Positions 22,744 through 34,900 of a DNA stretch of 64,000 nt are shown one piece after another. The stretch's first letter is position 1, and every line of letters begins with the position of its first letter. The notes beneath the pieces are model-generated. The model was not told the origin of the DNA. It ran no database searches and worked only from the letters and a program-made list of their open reading frames with translations. The DNA comes from Telopea speciosissima (taxonomy: Eukaryota; Streptophyta; Magnoliopsida; Proteales; Proteaceae). The DNA lies in assembly GCF_018873765.1 (NCBI RefSeq), contig NC_057922.1, forward strand, positions 16,505,563 to 16,569,562. Direction: 5' to 3'. A program made the translations under genes and the position numbers.

Positions 22744-24666
22744 TCAAACAGCCACAGAAATCTCTGTCAAGTTCTCAAAACCATCAACATAACCAGTTCC
22801 TTTCATTGCTAATACGACTTCATCTAACATCTTGTATATGTGATCTGACCAAGGGTGTGATTTATCTGCAACATAGAAAGAATGAGTCTTGCCATTGATG
22901 CTAATCCAACTGCATCCAGGCAATTTACCCAGACCCCTTTCTTTCATTGTCATTCTTACTTCTGCTACAATATCCCAGCTCCCAGAAGAAGCATGCACAT
23001 TTGATAGAGATACGTAATTTGATGGGTTTTTGGGCTCTAACTGCACAAGAGACCTATAAGCCAAATCCTGCATCTCCAAGTTCCCATGAATTACAGAAGC
23101 AGCAAAAAGAGCCCCCCAAACACTAGGACCAGGTTTCACAGGCATTTTACAGATCAAATCTAATGCTTGATTGAGGTGGCCCGATCGACCTAACATATCA
23201 ACCACACATGCACAGATTTCCACCGTTGGTGAAATCCCATACTTAATCATTGCAGAATTGTAGATGTCCAAGCCCTCGGATACCAATCCTGACCTACCAC
23301 AAGCTGAAAGGACTCCCACTAACACAATATCATCTGGTTCAATCCCATGCTGGAGCATCCTATTAAACAGAACAATGACTTCCTGACCCTTTCCATATAA
23401 TCCATATCCAGCAATCATTGAACTCCAGGTGATTGTATCTTTACAAGAATCATCATCAAAGACCCGCCTTGCAAAAACCAAACTCCCACACTTAGAGTAC
23501 ATATCAATTAGAGCATTTCTTAGAGAAACTTCATTGTATATATCCTTCCTGATAGCAAAACCATGAATTTGCTTCCCTTCCATCAAACAAGCAAGGGAGC
23601 TACACGCAGGAAGGACACTTACAAGTGATACCCTATTGGGTTCTATTCCATATCTCAAATGCATTTCATGAAAAAGTGATAAAGCCTCCTTCGGTTCTCC
23701 ATTCTGCACAAAACCACTTATCATTGCAGTCCAAGCAACAACATTTTTAGAATTCATCTGGTAAAAAACCCGTCTACCTATGATTACATTGCCTCCTTTT
23801 GAGTACATATCGATCAAACAACAACCTACATGGACATCTGAATCCAAAGCCAGCTCATTTCTAATGACAAAACAATGAATCTCCCTTCCATAATCCCGTT
23901 TTCCAGTGTTGCTTCCACAAAGAGGAAGAATAATAGAAACGGTAAATGCATCAGGTCTTACTCCCTCGCCCTGCATCTGGTTCACAAGCCTCCACATACC
24001 CTCATTACACTCAAGGTCCACAGATTTAGCGTACCCAGATATCAAAACATTCCAAGAAGCACAACTTCTATGAGCCATTTCGTCGAAAACTTTGCGAACA
24101 TTACTAAGGTTCTCAGATTTATTGTACATCGACATAAGGGAATTCGCAACAACCGTATCTGAAACAAACCCCATTCGTATACACTTACAGTGAATCACTT
24201 TCCCAGTCTCTGGGCTTTGGAGCTCAGCAGATATTTTCAAAAGCGTTGCAAAAGTGAAGTCATCCGGCATAATTTCGTTCCCTCTGCATATTTGATTAAA
24301 AAGCTCAAAGGCCTCTTCGAACACATGGTTTCTAGCGTACCCACTAATCAATGAGTTCCAAAGGAAGACATTCTTTTCGCGAACCGAATCAAAGACAAGG
24401 AGAGAATCTCCTGGAAATCCACATATGGAATACGCGGAGATGAGTTTCGTGGCAAGAAACGGATTCTGATGGAACCCAAGAGAGCATATTTGGCCATGGC
24501 ATTGCTGTACAAGTTTCAGAGATCTGGCGTTGATGGAGCGTTGCAGGAGTTGAAGAAGATGACAGGAGGGTTCAAGGATAATGGCAGAAGAGTAAAAACA
24601 CGAGCTTCCCGGTGCAAGTACTTTCTTTGCAGACAAGTAAAGGAAACGGAGAGAACGAGGGAACAT
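22744..24666 (-). CDS. PLS-class pentatricopeptide repeat protein with E/E+ tail
   Basis: A single uninterrupted 640-codon exon, typical of plant PPR genes. Residues 1 to about 30 (MFPRSLRFLYLSAKK...) are basic and hydrophobic, consistent with targeting to mitochondria or plastids. The body is tandem ~31-36-residue helical hairpins of alternating P, L and S types, with signatures such as NVFLWNSLISGYA, NVVAWTAMISGFVQ, LRNALIDMYSKCG and GPSVWGALFAA. The C-terminus has E and E+ motifs (GCSWISINGKTHSFYVADKSHP) but stops before a DYW deaminase domain. Such proteins usually bind organellar RNA and specify C-to-U editing sites, with a DYW partner supplying deamination. The target site cannot be read from sequence. 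I do not recognise the exact orthologue. Confidence 0.92.
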   Translation of the reverse strand: MFPRSLRFLYLSAKKVLAPGSSCFYSSAIILEPSCHLLQLLQRSINARSLKLVQQCHGQICSLGFHQNPFLATKLISAYSICGFPGDSLLVFDSVREKNVFLWNSLISGYARNHVFEEAFELFNQICRGNEIMPDDFTFATLLKISAELQSPETGKVIHCKCIRMGFVSDTVVANSLMSMYNKSENLSNVRKVFDEMAHRSCASWNVLISGYAKSVDLECNEGMWRLVNQMQGEGVRPDAFTVSIILPLCGSNTGKRDYGREIHCFVIRNELALDSDVHVGCCLIDMYSKGGNVIIGRRVFYQMNSKNVVAWTAMISGFVQNGEPKEALSLFHEMHLRYGIEPNRVSLVSVLPACSSLACLMEGKQIHGFAIRKDIYNEVSLRNALIDMYSKCGSLVFARRVFDDDSCKDTITWSSMIAGYGLYGKGQEVIVLFNRMLQHGIEPDDIVLVGVLSACGRSGLVSEGLDIYNSAMIKYGISPTVEICACVVDMLGRSGHLNQALDLICKMPVKPGPSVWGALFAASVIHGNLEMQDLAYRSLVQLEPKNPSNYVSLSNVHASSGSWDIVAEVRMTMKERGLGKLPGCSWISINGKTHSFYVADKSHPWSDHIYKMLDEVVLAMKGTGYVDGFENLTEISVAV

Positions 24667-25909
24667 AAATAATGAGTGGAGAGTTGATTAAATCTGCTCT
24701 TCCTCTTTCTCTCCTCCCGCTCTTCCATCTTTGGACCCCAACATCTCTCAGTTGTTTGATGGAATTCTTGTGCGTTCGAATGAGAGCAAAGGCTCTGTGA
24801 CTGCTCTCCTACTGTCACCCATCGCTGGACACGCACCGAGCGCGGGTATTAGAAATGAGTCGTCGTCAGTATACCGAACTTCAATTACCGAAACACCCTT
24901 GAGGCCTTGACTGGGTTGGTTCATTGGTTGGTAATGTGGAATAGATTCAGTGGTGGTCCTGTTTTGCTCCTCAGTTTAGAGGGGACAGGGCCATTCTTAC
25001 CCATTGGATTGGAATCTCTTGAGCACTCTGTAGCTTGTTGGGAATTAAACGAAAATCCGTATTATTCATTTACAATTCTATTTGCTAGTAAAAAAAATTT
25101 GAACTAGGCAGCATGGTTTGAGGTATCTGATCGGATTGGTTGATTTTGGCCGAATCAGATCAGTATCGGCTGAGACTGATCCTGATATCGATCCGATCCT
25201 GCTGTACGGATAGGGGTAAAACTGTAAAAAAAATTAGTTTTTTTTATAAGAAACACTGCGTGGTCATGTAGCCCTACGTTAGGATGCAGGGCGGAACAGT
25301 AATTTGTAGTGGCTTTTGTGTCTGGGCATAGAATCCATGCAATTCAAGCAATGTTCATTTTTCTCATATATTTTTTTGGGAGTGTGATCCTATGTCAGTA
25401 CGGCCAATGGAAGCATGCATAGAAGCATCAACATAACAGAATTTTAACTTTTCATGGGGGTAAGGGGATCTTTTTGTCCCATATTGTGTTTAGCGCAGGG
25501 GCCACGCTTCCGTACATGTTCCTTAAATTTTTTTTTTTTTGGTAAAACGTACATGCTCCTTATTCACTATTAATTTTTGGGTCTCTTCCCTGTGCCGCAG
25601 CCCCTGTGCCTGGCAGAGAACATTCTCCCTTTTTTTATTATTTTATTCTGAGTGGAGGAAATGTTTTTCAAAGAGAAAAGGCGTGAAAACAACCGTTTCC
25701 AATTCCATAGGAATCCTTAAGCTATCGTATATAGGGAGCCTTGGATGTTAGTGTTTGTGGCTCTGTGCTGCGCTCTTTGATTCTCTCTCTTTCCCACGTC
25801 TATAGCCAAAAGAAGAGAAATGTAAAACAAGCTGCGTTTAATGGCGCATTTAGTAGTAAGATTGCTTTTATGTGTTTGATGACATTGAGTTTCTGGGTTT
25901 TAATTCCAG
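24667..25909. other. Divergent promoter region between PPR and decarboxylase genes
   Basis: About 1.2 kb between two divergently transcribed genes, so both promoters should lie here. At 25115-25200 a CATGGTTTGAGGTATC-type end and gatcgg/gatccg words mark what looks like half of a word-repeat element. No other gene seen. Confidence 0.45.
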
Positions 25910-28900
25910 GGAGAAGGGATTGAAGCCGATGGATGCTGAGCAGCTCAGAGAGAATGCTCATAAGATGGTTGATTTCATTGCTGATTACTATAAGAACATC
26001 GAGAGTTTCCCAGTTCTCAGTCAAGTTGAGGTGCGAGTCGCTATCTTTTTACTTCTCCCTTCTTTCATTTGGAAGCAATTTGTTGTTGTGCAACTTCTGT
26101 TTGCAAACTCGGCTCTATTGGTTTCTAGTTTTCAGTCGTGCTACTCTATTGCAAATCTGAGATTTTAAATATCCAAGCCTAATATTTTTTTGAAGTCTCT
26201 AGCTTCGCAATTGTTTCTGGGTTAGTTTTTTCCCTCCATCCCCCCAACTTAACATAATTGTTTGATTCTGGGCCTTCCATGCAGCCTGGGTATCTGAATA
26301 AAATTTTACCGGATTCTGCACCTACCCATCCTGAATCACTGCAAAATGTTCTTGATGGTGAAGTTACTCAACTTTTGTTTTTTTTTTTTTTTTTTTTTTA
26401 AAGTTTTATGTTGTTGATCACATTAGCCTAGTATTGGAATTAATCTACCAGTGGAGTATTTCAGTTGTTATTAAATTCTAAATTTGTTGATTGGGATATA
26501 TGTGAATGAATTGATATTTTTGGGGGTGCAGATATTCAGGAGAAGATATTACCAGGGGTAACTCATTGGCAAAGCCCTGATTACTTTGCATATTTTCCTT
26601 CTAATAGCAGTACTGCTGGGTTCTTAGGAGAAATGCTCAGTGCTGGTATTAACATTGTTGGTTTCAGTTGGGTGACTTCTCCTGCTGCGACTGAACTAGA
26701 AGTTATTGTTTTGGATTGGTTTGGTAAAATGCTGAAGCTACCTGAAGATTTCCTTTCACAGGGTAAGGTAATGGTGAACAATTATATCAGATGTTTAATG
26801 CAATTACAGTAGTTCTAAGATTTCATCACCATGATGTTTAATTTGTTTTCTGTTAGTGTTGATTGTTTGAGAGTGTTTCCATCCACTGACTCGTTGTATG
26901 TTGTCGGCCATCTTGTAAAACCTCATATTGTCCTTCGCTTCATTTTCTTGGACCTATAAAAAAAATACATTTCATTTCACAATCCCTGTGGCTTTTTGGT
27001 GACAGAATAGTGACACTAACATAAAATGGAGATAAAATATTTGCTAAGAGAGTGAACTCACAATATGCACAATCTAATTCATTTAAAGACATACTCAAGA
27101 GTGTTGCATGAACCTTTAAAGTTGGAGTGAAATGTTTTCTTTTGTGTCCTTGAAATAGACTTTGTTACCCGGACACTTGAAAGTCGGGTCATGCCCACGT
27201 CCAACACTTGACTTTTATGTCATGTTGCACCTAATTTGCACCCTTGGTGTACCTGGGTAAAGTAGGGGTATTAAAAATTTAAAACTCGAGGTATAAATGC
27301 TTATTATCCATAGATACATTGAATAGTGGCTGATTTGCGAGTTTCTCTTGAGGTTGAAAAAGATAATTCAAGTCTGATCTTGTGAACTGTTGAAATTATG
27401 AGGAAACTTGGAATAGTTTGGGCTTAGCTAAATGGCCTGTAATGGCCTGTTTGTTATTTCTTTTTCAACTCCTATGGTGCAAATGATCCACAAGCGTAAA
27501 TGTGCAATACTACAATGTTTCCAATCCTTCTCACTCATAGGAAAATCACAATATGTATGTATAACAGTGTTTTCTTAAAGCTAGTTGTTCATAGACACAA
27601 ATGCCTATATGGTATGATATTTTTTTTACATTTTTTTCTGAGTAAGTTTATTTGGTTACTCATAGATATCACAGAAATATTATGTAATTGTTCTGTTTGA
27701 AATAATGTTGCAGGTAAAGGTGGTGGAGTGATTCAGGGTACAGCAAGTGAAGCTGTTTTAGTTGTTTTACTGGCTGCTCGGGATAAGGTCTTGAGGAGGG
27801 TTGGAAAAAACTCCCTCGAAAAACTTGTGGTGTATGCATCTGATCAGACACATTCTTCTCTGCAAAAAGGCTGCAGGGTATGGCAGATATTTGCATTAGT
27901 ATCTTAGTTTCTAATAAAGTTTTGTCAATTGATGAAGGTATTTTCTTATTGACACCCCTTAGGGGTGTCAACTAATTTGTAACCTTACTTTTTGTCATTT
28001 TAGTATAACACACTTTTTTTCTTTTCTTCAAAGAGGGTAAATCCGGTCTTACATGTGTAGTTGTGTACTCAAAAAATGAGCAGTTTGCCAAATCAGGCCT
28101 GCAGACAGGTAGTAGTAGAGTGCCTTTTCTGTAAATAACTCAGTGCCCCTTTCCATTTATAATTAAAAAATAATACGATGTGAAGAGTTCTACATAGCAA
28201 GGCAATGACAACTTTTAATAATCACATAATAATAAGTCACTTTCAAATTATTTTGAAAACTGTTTTTTACACGACTTAAAGAGATTTTGGGAATAAGGTC
28301 AGGGGCAATCAAAAGAAAGTTACAATTTCTAAATACACCTATAGAGATGTCGTTTAGACAGTCCCATTGATGAATATATGTTATTGAAGCAATGAACCTG
28401 TACTGGTTCTCTAAACAAAAGAAATCACAAATAAGTACTATGATTGGACTCAAGCATGGTTCAGTCCTGAATTTAGCCGTTATGGATCACCAATGATTTA
28501 AATGAATATTAAGTGTTTTATTGTTTGTTTCTTACGTCAATCTCTTATCTATTTTTACAATAGGTATGAACAAAGTCCTAAATCACTTAGCTCTATTCTG
28601 GATTTTCATTTCCTTTGTGAATTGTACAAAATTAAAACAATTGTTTCCGAGATTCTAGTGAAAATTTTGAAAATGTCAACCTTGATAATTAAAATGTTTA
28701 TTAGAAAAGATGGAATGAGGATAAAACAGTTAGGAATAGTTCTGCATCTAATGCCGTCAGAAACTGAATAAGATTCAATAGATTTTTGAAAGAGTACTGA
28801 TCCAAAGATAGGGAGGGTAATTCCTGTATAGAACAGAGGTATACCTATCCAGCTCTCACGTAGCATATTGGTCATCCCATTCACATGTCTTGTTACAGAG

Positions 28901-31900
28901 AAGAGAGTTGGATGGTGAAGCAAAAGAACATGGATTTGATGTAGATTACTTAGATCTCCCTTCCATCTTTCTTCCATGTCAAAACAATGACAGTAACAAA
29001 TTTTCTCCACTTATAACTATACACCCTGTGAATAGAAACTTGAAAGCTTTGTAGAGTAGCTTCAAGCACATTTTAGTTTAGCTTACTTTATTGCAGACCT
29101 CGGCACAACAATAAGGTTTCTCCATTGTGACCTAGTGGTTGCGGGTTCGAGTTGGGAAACAGCCTCTTCGTGAAGCAGGGGTAAGGTTGCATACATTATG
29201 ACACTCCCCAGACCCTGCAGTGGCGGGAGCCTTGTGCATTGGGTACGCCCTTTCTTTTGCTTGATTGAAGAGTTGCTTCAGAGTTCAGAAGTCAACTTTT
29301 CATCTTTGAAGACTCTGCATATACTTCCATGTTCCCTTCTTTTGTCAGAACTTCTTTCTGGATCTACGCAAAAATCTATAACCAGTCAACTGGGAATTAA
29401 AGAGAAGCGAGTGGACCACTGGGTTTCTAGGAATTTGTTCTATGATTCAGTGAACCTACAGAGTACCCAGACTGTTGCTAAAATTACTGTCCTTGTGTTT
29501 TTTTTTTTGGTGTGGATTTTTGTTATGTTACTCTGTAGTTAATCAATTATTTAAAGCTAATCATTTGTTTTAGAATATCGCATTTTCTGATTTGAATGAT
29601 GTTTTAATTTTAGCATTTAATATTTTTATGGCTATAAATATGACCAGCTGTCTAATCAAATATCGGTTATGTGTTTGTTGTGTTTTTGAACTATAAATTC
29701 TTATCTCCTGCATTCATCATATTTTAATATGTTACCCGTCTGGTAAGTCACATGACTCACATAGCATCTATAATATATATAATTATATCACATATTGGCT
29801 TAAGTTCTTTGTTTTTTGGGTGGTAGCATTTTACCTTAGTTTGGCCTAAAATGACCTTGGGAGAAGTGGTGAGGAAAGACATGCATAGCTTAGGTCTTAT
29901 TTCAAGTATGACCTCGAATAGAGGTGATTGGAGGGCAAAGATCCATGTAGCCGATCCCATTTAGTTGGAATAATGCTGAGTTGTTTTTGTTATTGCTGTT
30001 ATGTTCTTTTCTTTTTTTACTATTTTATTAATCTTTTGTCTTTGCAAGGATCCTTGTAGCTGACCCCATTTAGTTGGGATAAGGCTGAGTTGTTGTTGTT
30101 TTTGAAACATTTTACCTTAGTTGCTTATGAAAATGAAATGTAAATATATTATTTATTACTACCAATTTCCTTTTCTGAAATTCAGTAACCAGATTTTGCC
30201 TAAGAATTTATTATCTCAAGACAAAGAAGTGTTGTAGCTTGGGTTTTTTTCGGTAACCATACTTAAATTTTAGTGGATATTTCTCCTAACCCTTCTGGGG
30301 AGTGGGGTTGCTAGTTTTTTTATGATCTTCTATTCGGCCAAATGCGAGCTTTGGTTCTGTTAGTTTTAGATATAAATCTGGCCCTGTCAATACCTTAGAC
30401 TGTAGACATTAGTTTATGCTACTGAAATTGTAATATGCAGTTCTTTGTTAATCACTTGGAGCAATATTCTTTGGAACATGTTTCCATTGTTCATCAGCTC
30501 ATATAAATTTTTTTTGGGTGAATAAATAAGTATTACCATACCTCAGGGGGGGGGGGGGGGCAGGGAAAAGAGAGAAAGGAATATACAAGGGAAGAGGGGG
30601 GAGGGGAGAAACAAAGCCGACCTACGCGGAGGTGGCAATAAAAAGGGAGGTCAGATCAAGATCCCAAAAAACAGCAATGTGCCTATTTCTAGGGGTGTCT
30701 CTGATAGCACGAAGAGGGAGATGGCTGAGCTTGGAAGAGACATCAAAGGTGATGGCTTTCCAAATCAGATCAAAGGATCGAGAGTTGGAAGTCCATCTCC
30801 TAATGTTACGCTCCATCCAAATGTGGTGAACAGCAGCTCCAAAGATTAGCTTGCCAATGATGTCGCAGATCGAGGTCCCTGAAAAGGACTTAGCCACCCA
30901 GGGCCATTCTCGGTCAAAAGGGAGGGGTTTTCTGCTACGGTGCCAAATGGAAGAGAGGGCTTTTTTCCAGATGGTTGAGGTGAAAGGGCAGTCAAAGAAG
31001 AGGTGGGGAATGTCTTTGAGGCCGTTCCAACAAAGGGAGCAGGTGGAGGGAACATGGATGTGACGGTGAATAAGGAAGGCTTGGGTTGGGAGGCAAAGGT
31101 GGAGGGCTCTCAAGGTGGTGAGGCTATGGCGGGGAATGTGGCCTTTGAACCAGACAAGGTTGTGCCAAGGAATAATGGGGGCGGAGTGGCGAACAAAGTT
31201 CCAAGCAGAGAAGGAGGTGAAGCGGCCATTGGGAGAGGGCAACCACAATAGTTTGTCATCAGAAGGGGGGGGGGGAGGGGGGAAGGGGGGGAGAGCAGGC
31301 CATATCCTATCAACAATAGAGGGATAGAGAAGAGGGTGGGGGGGACACCAGGCTCCAGAGGAAATGAGAGAGGACAGGGGGGCATTTTTTGGGAAACCAG
31401 AGGAGTAGATGGACCTGGGACCGAGAATGCAATACAGGATACTAAGAGGGTGCCAAGGGTCAAGCCAGAGGGAGGTGGAAGAACCTCGAGCAATGGAGGT
31501 AGTGATTCCACAAAGGGCCAGGGGACGGAGGGCAAGGATCTTTCTCCAAATCCAGGAGGCGTCAGAGGGGGTGGGGACAGTCCATAAGGAGTCAGACTTG
31601 AGAAGGTGGGAACAGACCCAATTGACCCAGATGGAATCCTGACGGGAAGAGATTTTCCAGATCAACTTGAGGATGCCGGCAGTGTTGGAGTCTTTGAAGC
31701 GGCGAATCCCAAGACCTCCCTCGGATTTGGGAAGGCAGATGGACTTCCAAGTTAAAGGGTGGAGAAATCTGGAGGTGTCGGCCCCTTTCCAGAGGAAGGC
31801 GCAGAAGAGGCGCTCCATCTCACGAGACGTGGCTTTTGGAAGGGCAAAGGTCCCACACCAGTAGATGTAAGTAGCTTGGAGGACGGAGCGAATACAAACA

Positions 31901-34900
31901 AGGCGGCCGGCATAGGAAAGGAGTTTGCTTTTCCAAAGCTGGAGACGCTTGCGGATATTGTCCAGCATGGGAGCACAATGATGCTTAGAGAGCCAGGCCG
32001 GAATGAGGGGAAGGCCAAGGTACTTGATTGGGAGGGAGCCAAGGGTAAAACCAGTCAGGTGAAGAAGGGAGTCCTTTTCTGAATCGGGAATACCAGAGAG
32101 GAAGATTTTGGATTTAAGGTGATTGGTGCGGAGACTAGAGAGGGATTCAAAGAGATGAAGGGAATTCATGATAGCAGAGATAGAAGAGTGAGAAGCTTTG
32201 GAGAAGATTATCAGATCATCAGCAAAAGCAAGATGGGTAAGATTGATATGCTTGCATTTGGGGATGGGGGAGATGAGATGGAGGTCCGTTTTGGATTGGA
32301 GGCTACGGGAAAGGACTTCCAAAGCTATGGAGAAAAGGAAGGGGGAGAGGGGAAAAAGCCAGCAGGGGAACCATTGACCAGCACGGAGAAGGAGGGAGAA
32401 GAGATGCAAGCATGAATCCAACGGACAAAGGCAGGGGGGAAGCCCATTTGAGATAGCACTCCACCGATGAAGTCCCAGCAAAGGGAGTCAAAAGCTTTGT
32501 GGAGATCAATCTTCATGAGGGAGGCCGGAGAATGAGATTTGCGGTCAAAACCCCGCACTACCTCAGAGCAGAGAATGATGTTGTCTGCAATGCTACGGCC
32601 AGAAATGAAGGCGGATTGGTTCGGGCTAACAAGAGTAGGGATAACCGCCTTGATTCTGTTGGCCAGGATTTTGGCAATGAATTTGTAAATGAGGTTGCAA
32701 AGGGAAATGGGCCTGAAATCCGCGAGGGAGGTGGCCCCCTCTTTTTTGGGGATCAGGTAGATGAAAGTCTGATTGACCTGGGCAAGCTGGCTAGGCTTGT
32801 AGAAGAAGCTACGGATGGCTTTGAAAAGGTCTCCTTTGATGGAGTCCCAGCAGCTAAGGAAGAAACCCATACTGAAGCCATCAGGGCCAGGGGCTTTGTT
32901 GGACTTATGGGAGCGGATAGCCTTGGAGATCTCATCATCCGAGGGAATGCTAATGAGGGAGTCAGCGCTCTGGGGGGAGAGGAATTTGTTGATGAGGTCC
33001 GGGGGAATGGGGGGGGGGGGAGAGGAGGGGGGGATTGAAAAGATTGGCAAAGAAAGAGATGGAGGCAGATTTAATGTCATGGACCGAGGTGAGGGGCGAC
33101 CCATCAGAGGAGTGAAGAACGGTGATGGAGTTAGAATTGAGGCGGGCTTTCAGAGATCTGTGGAAATAAGTAGAGTTGGAGTCACCCAACTCAAGCCACT
33201 TGATGCGAGCCTTTTGGCGCAGGAAGCTTTCCTCAAGGGAAGAAAGGGAATACAATTCCTCATAAAGGGACTTTTCCTCGGAGGCAAGAGAAGGGTTGAG
33301 GGGATCAGATTGAAGTCTAAGTTGTAAGGAAGAGAGATTAGACTTGCAAGAGGAAAGGCTGGAATTGATGTTACCAAAGGTGGGGAGATTCCACCTTTTT
33401 AGGGCACCTTTGGTATTACGGAGTTTCCTAGAGAGAGCAATGAGGGGAAGGGAAGGAGAGGAGACCGAGGTGCGCCAAGCCTTGAGGACAGTGGGAAGGA
33501 AGAGATGGTTGGAAGTCCACATGTCAAAAAATTTGAAAGGCTTGGGGCCAAAAGAAGTGTAGGAGTGGATTTGGATATGGCATGGGCAGTGATCAGACAA
33601 GCCTTGAAGAAGGAAGTTGGCTAGAGAGTGGGGGAAGGAAGAGAGCCAAGCCTCATTAGAGATGAATCGATCAAGTTTGCAAGCTATGCGGTTGGGACCA
33701 GAGCGGCGATTGTTCCAGGTGAGGGGGGAACCAGTCCACCGAAGGTCATCAAGGCCAAGATCTTCTAAGCACTCATTTAAAGCAAGGACGGAGGGAGAAT
33801 CGATGGGTCTTCCCCCAAGTTTCTCAACTTGGGACTGAACCACATTGAAGTTACCACCTAAGCCCCAAGGGACGGAGTCCAAGGAGGGCTTGAGGAGGGG
33901 GAGGTCGTGGCATAGAGACACACGCTCGGTAGCAAGGTTGCTGGTATAGATGACCGTCAAAAGGATGGAGGTAGGGGAGTTGGGGATGGAGAGGCTAAGA
34001 TGGAGGAATTGGGGAGAGGAGTGGAGGAGAGAGGCGGTGATTTTGGACGGGTCCCAAAGGAACCAGATCCGACCAAGAGGGGAATGGTTGTAATTGGAGA
34101 GAAGAGAACAAGAAGGGGTAATAGAGGCAGCAATGCGGGAAGCATTATCTTGATGGACACGAGTTTCAAGAAGAGCACAAAAAGAGGAGTGGGAAGACTT
34201 AATAAGGGACCTGATATCCTGATGCTTAGCCAGGGAATTAAGACCCCTGACATTCCAAAGAAATCCAGCAGACATGAGAACTAAGAGGGGAATGGCCGGG
34301 TGCGCACCAGAGGGGTGCTGCGATAATGGCGGCGAGAGAAGACAAGAGTCGGGCAGCGAAGGAGAGGCCTGCATGGGGGGGGAGGGGAGTTGAAACCGGG
34401 GGGGTAAGGGGGGGGGGAGGGGGGGTTGTCCGAGAGAGAGGAGAAGGAAGTGGACCTGGTGAGAGAATGGGACGGGGGGGTGGGGAAGAGTTTGTGGTAA
34501 AGGTAAGCAGGGGGCGTATAGATGGGTAGGTTATAGGAAAAGAAAGATTGGGCTTGGGCTGGGGGTAATGGGTCAAGAGGAGGGAAGGGTTGGGTTAAGG
34601 TAACAGGGGTACTGGGCCGAGAGCAAAGGGGGATATGGGCCAGGGCCAAGGGTTTGGTAGGAGGGGGGTAATAGGTCGAAGAGTTGGGATGGGGAAGATG
34701 GGCCTTGAGAGTGGACCGAGAAGGAGAAGGGGGGGTGGAGGTTAAGGGTGTGGGCCCAAAAGGAACATTGGTAAGGGAGGTGGAAGCGTGAAAGTCGATA
34801 AAGGGTGGTGACGTGTTGGGGGTAGGGAGAAGAGGGGGTAGAGGGTGTAAAAAGGACGGAGAGGTAGAGGGTAAACGGGGAAGAGGGGGTAAAGATGGTA

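Noticed and set aside
23875..24672. Plus-strand ORFs opposite the PPR gene
   Set aside because: Antisense shadows of a clear PPR reading frame.
25115..25200. Possible complete word-repeat element upstream of the decarboxylase
   Set aside because: Only one end (CATGGTTTGAGG) is visible; no second terminus or target duplication found.
25841..25860. ATGGCGCATTTAGTA followed by GTAAG as first exon of the decarboxylase
   Set aside because: The intron would be only 54 nt and the junction puts exon 2 out of frame.
29130..29160. tRNA-like B box (ggttcgag)
   Set aside because: No cloverleaf can be drawn; it is the pol III promoter remnant of the SINE.
30632..34529. Many plus-strand ORFs rich in Gly/Arg/Glu
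   Set aside because: Antisense shadows of the L1 ORF2 on the minus strand.
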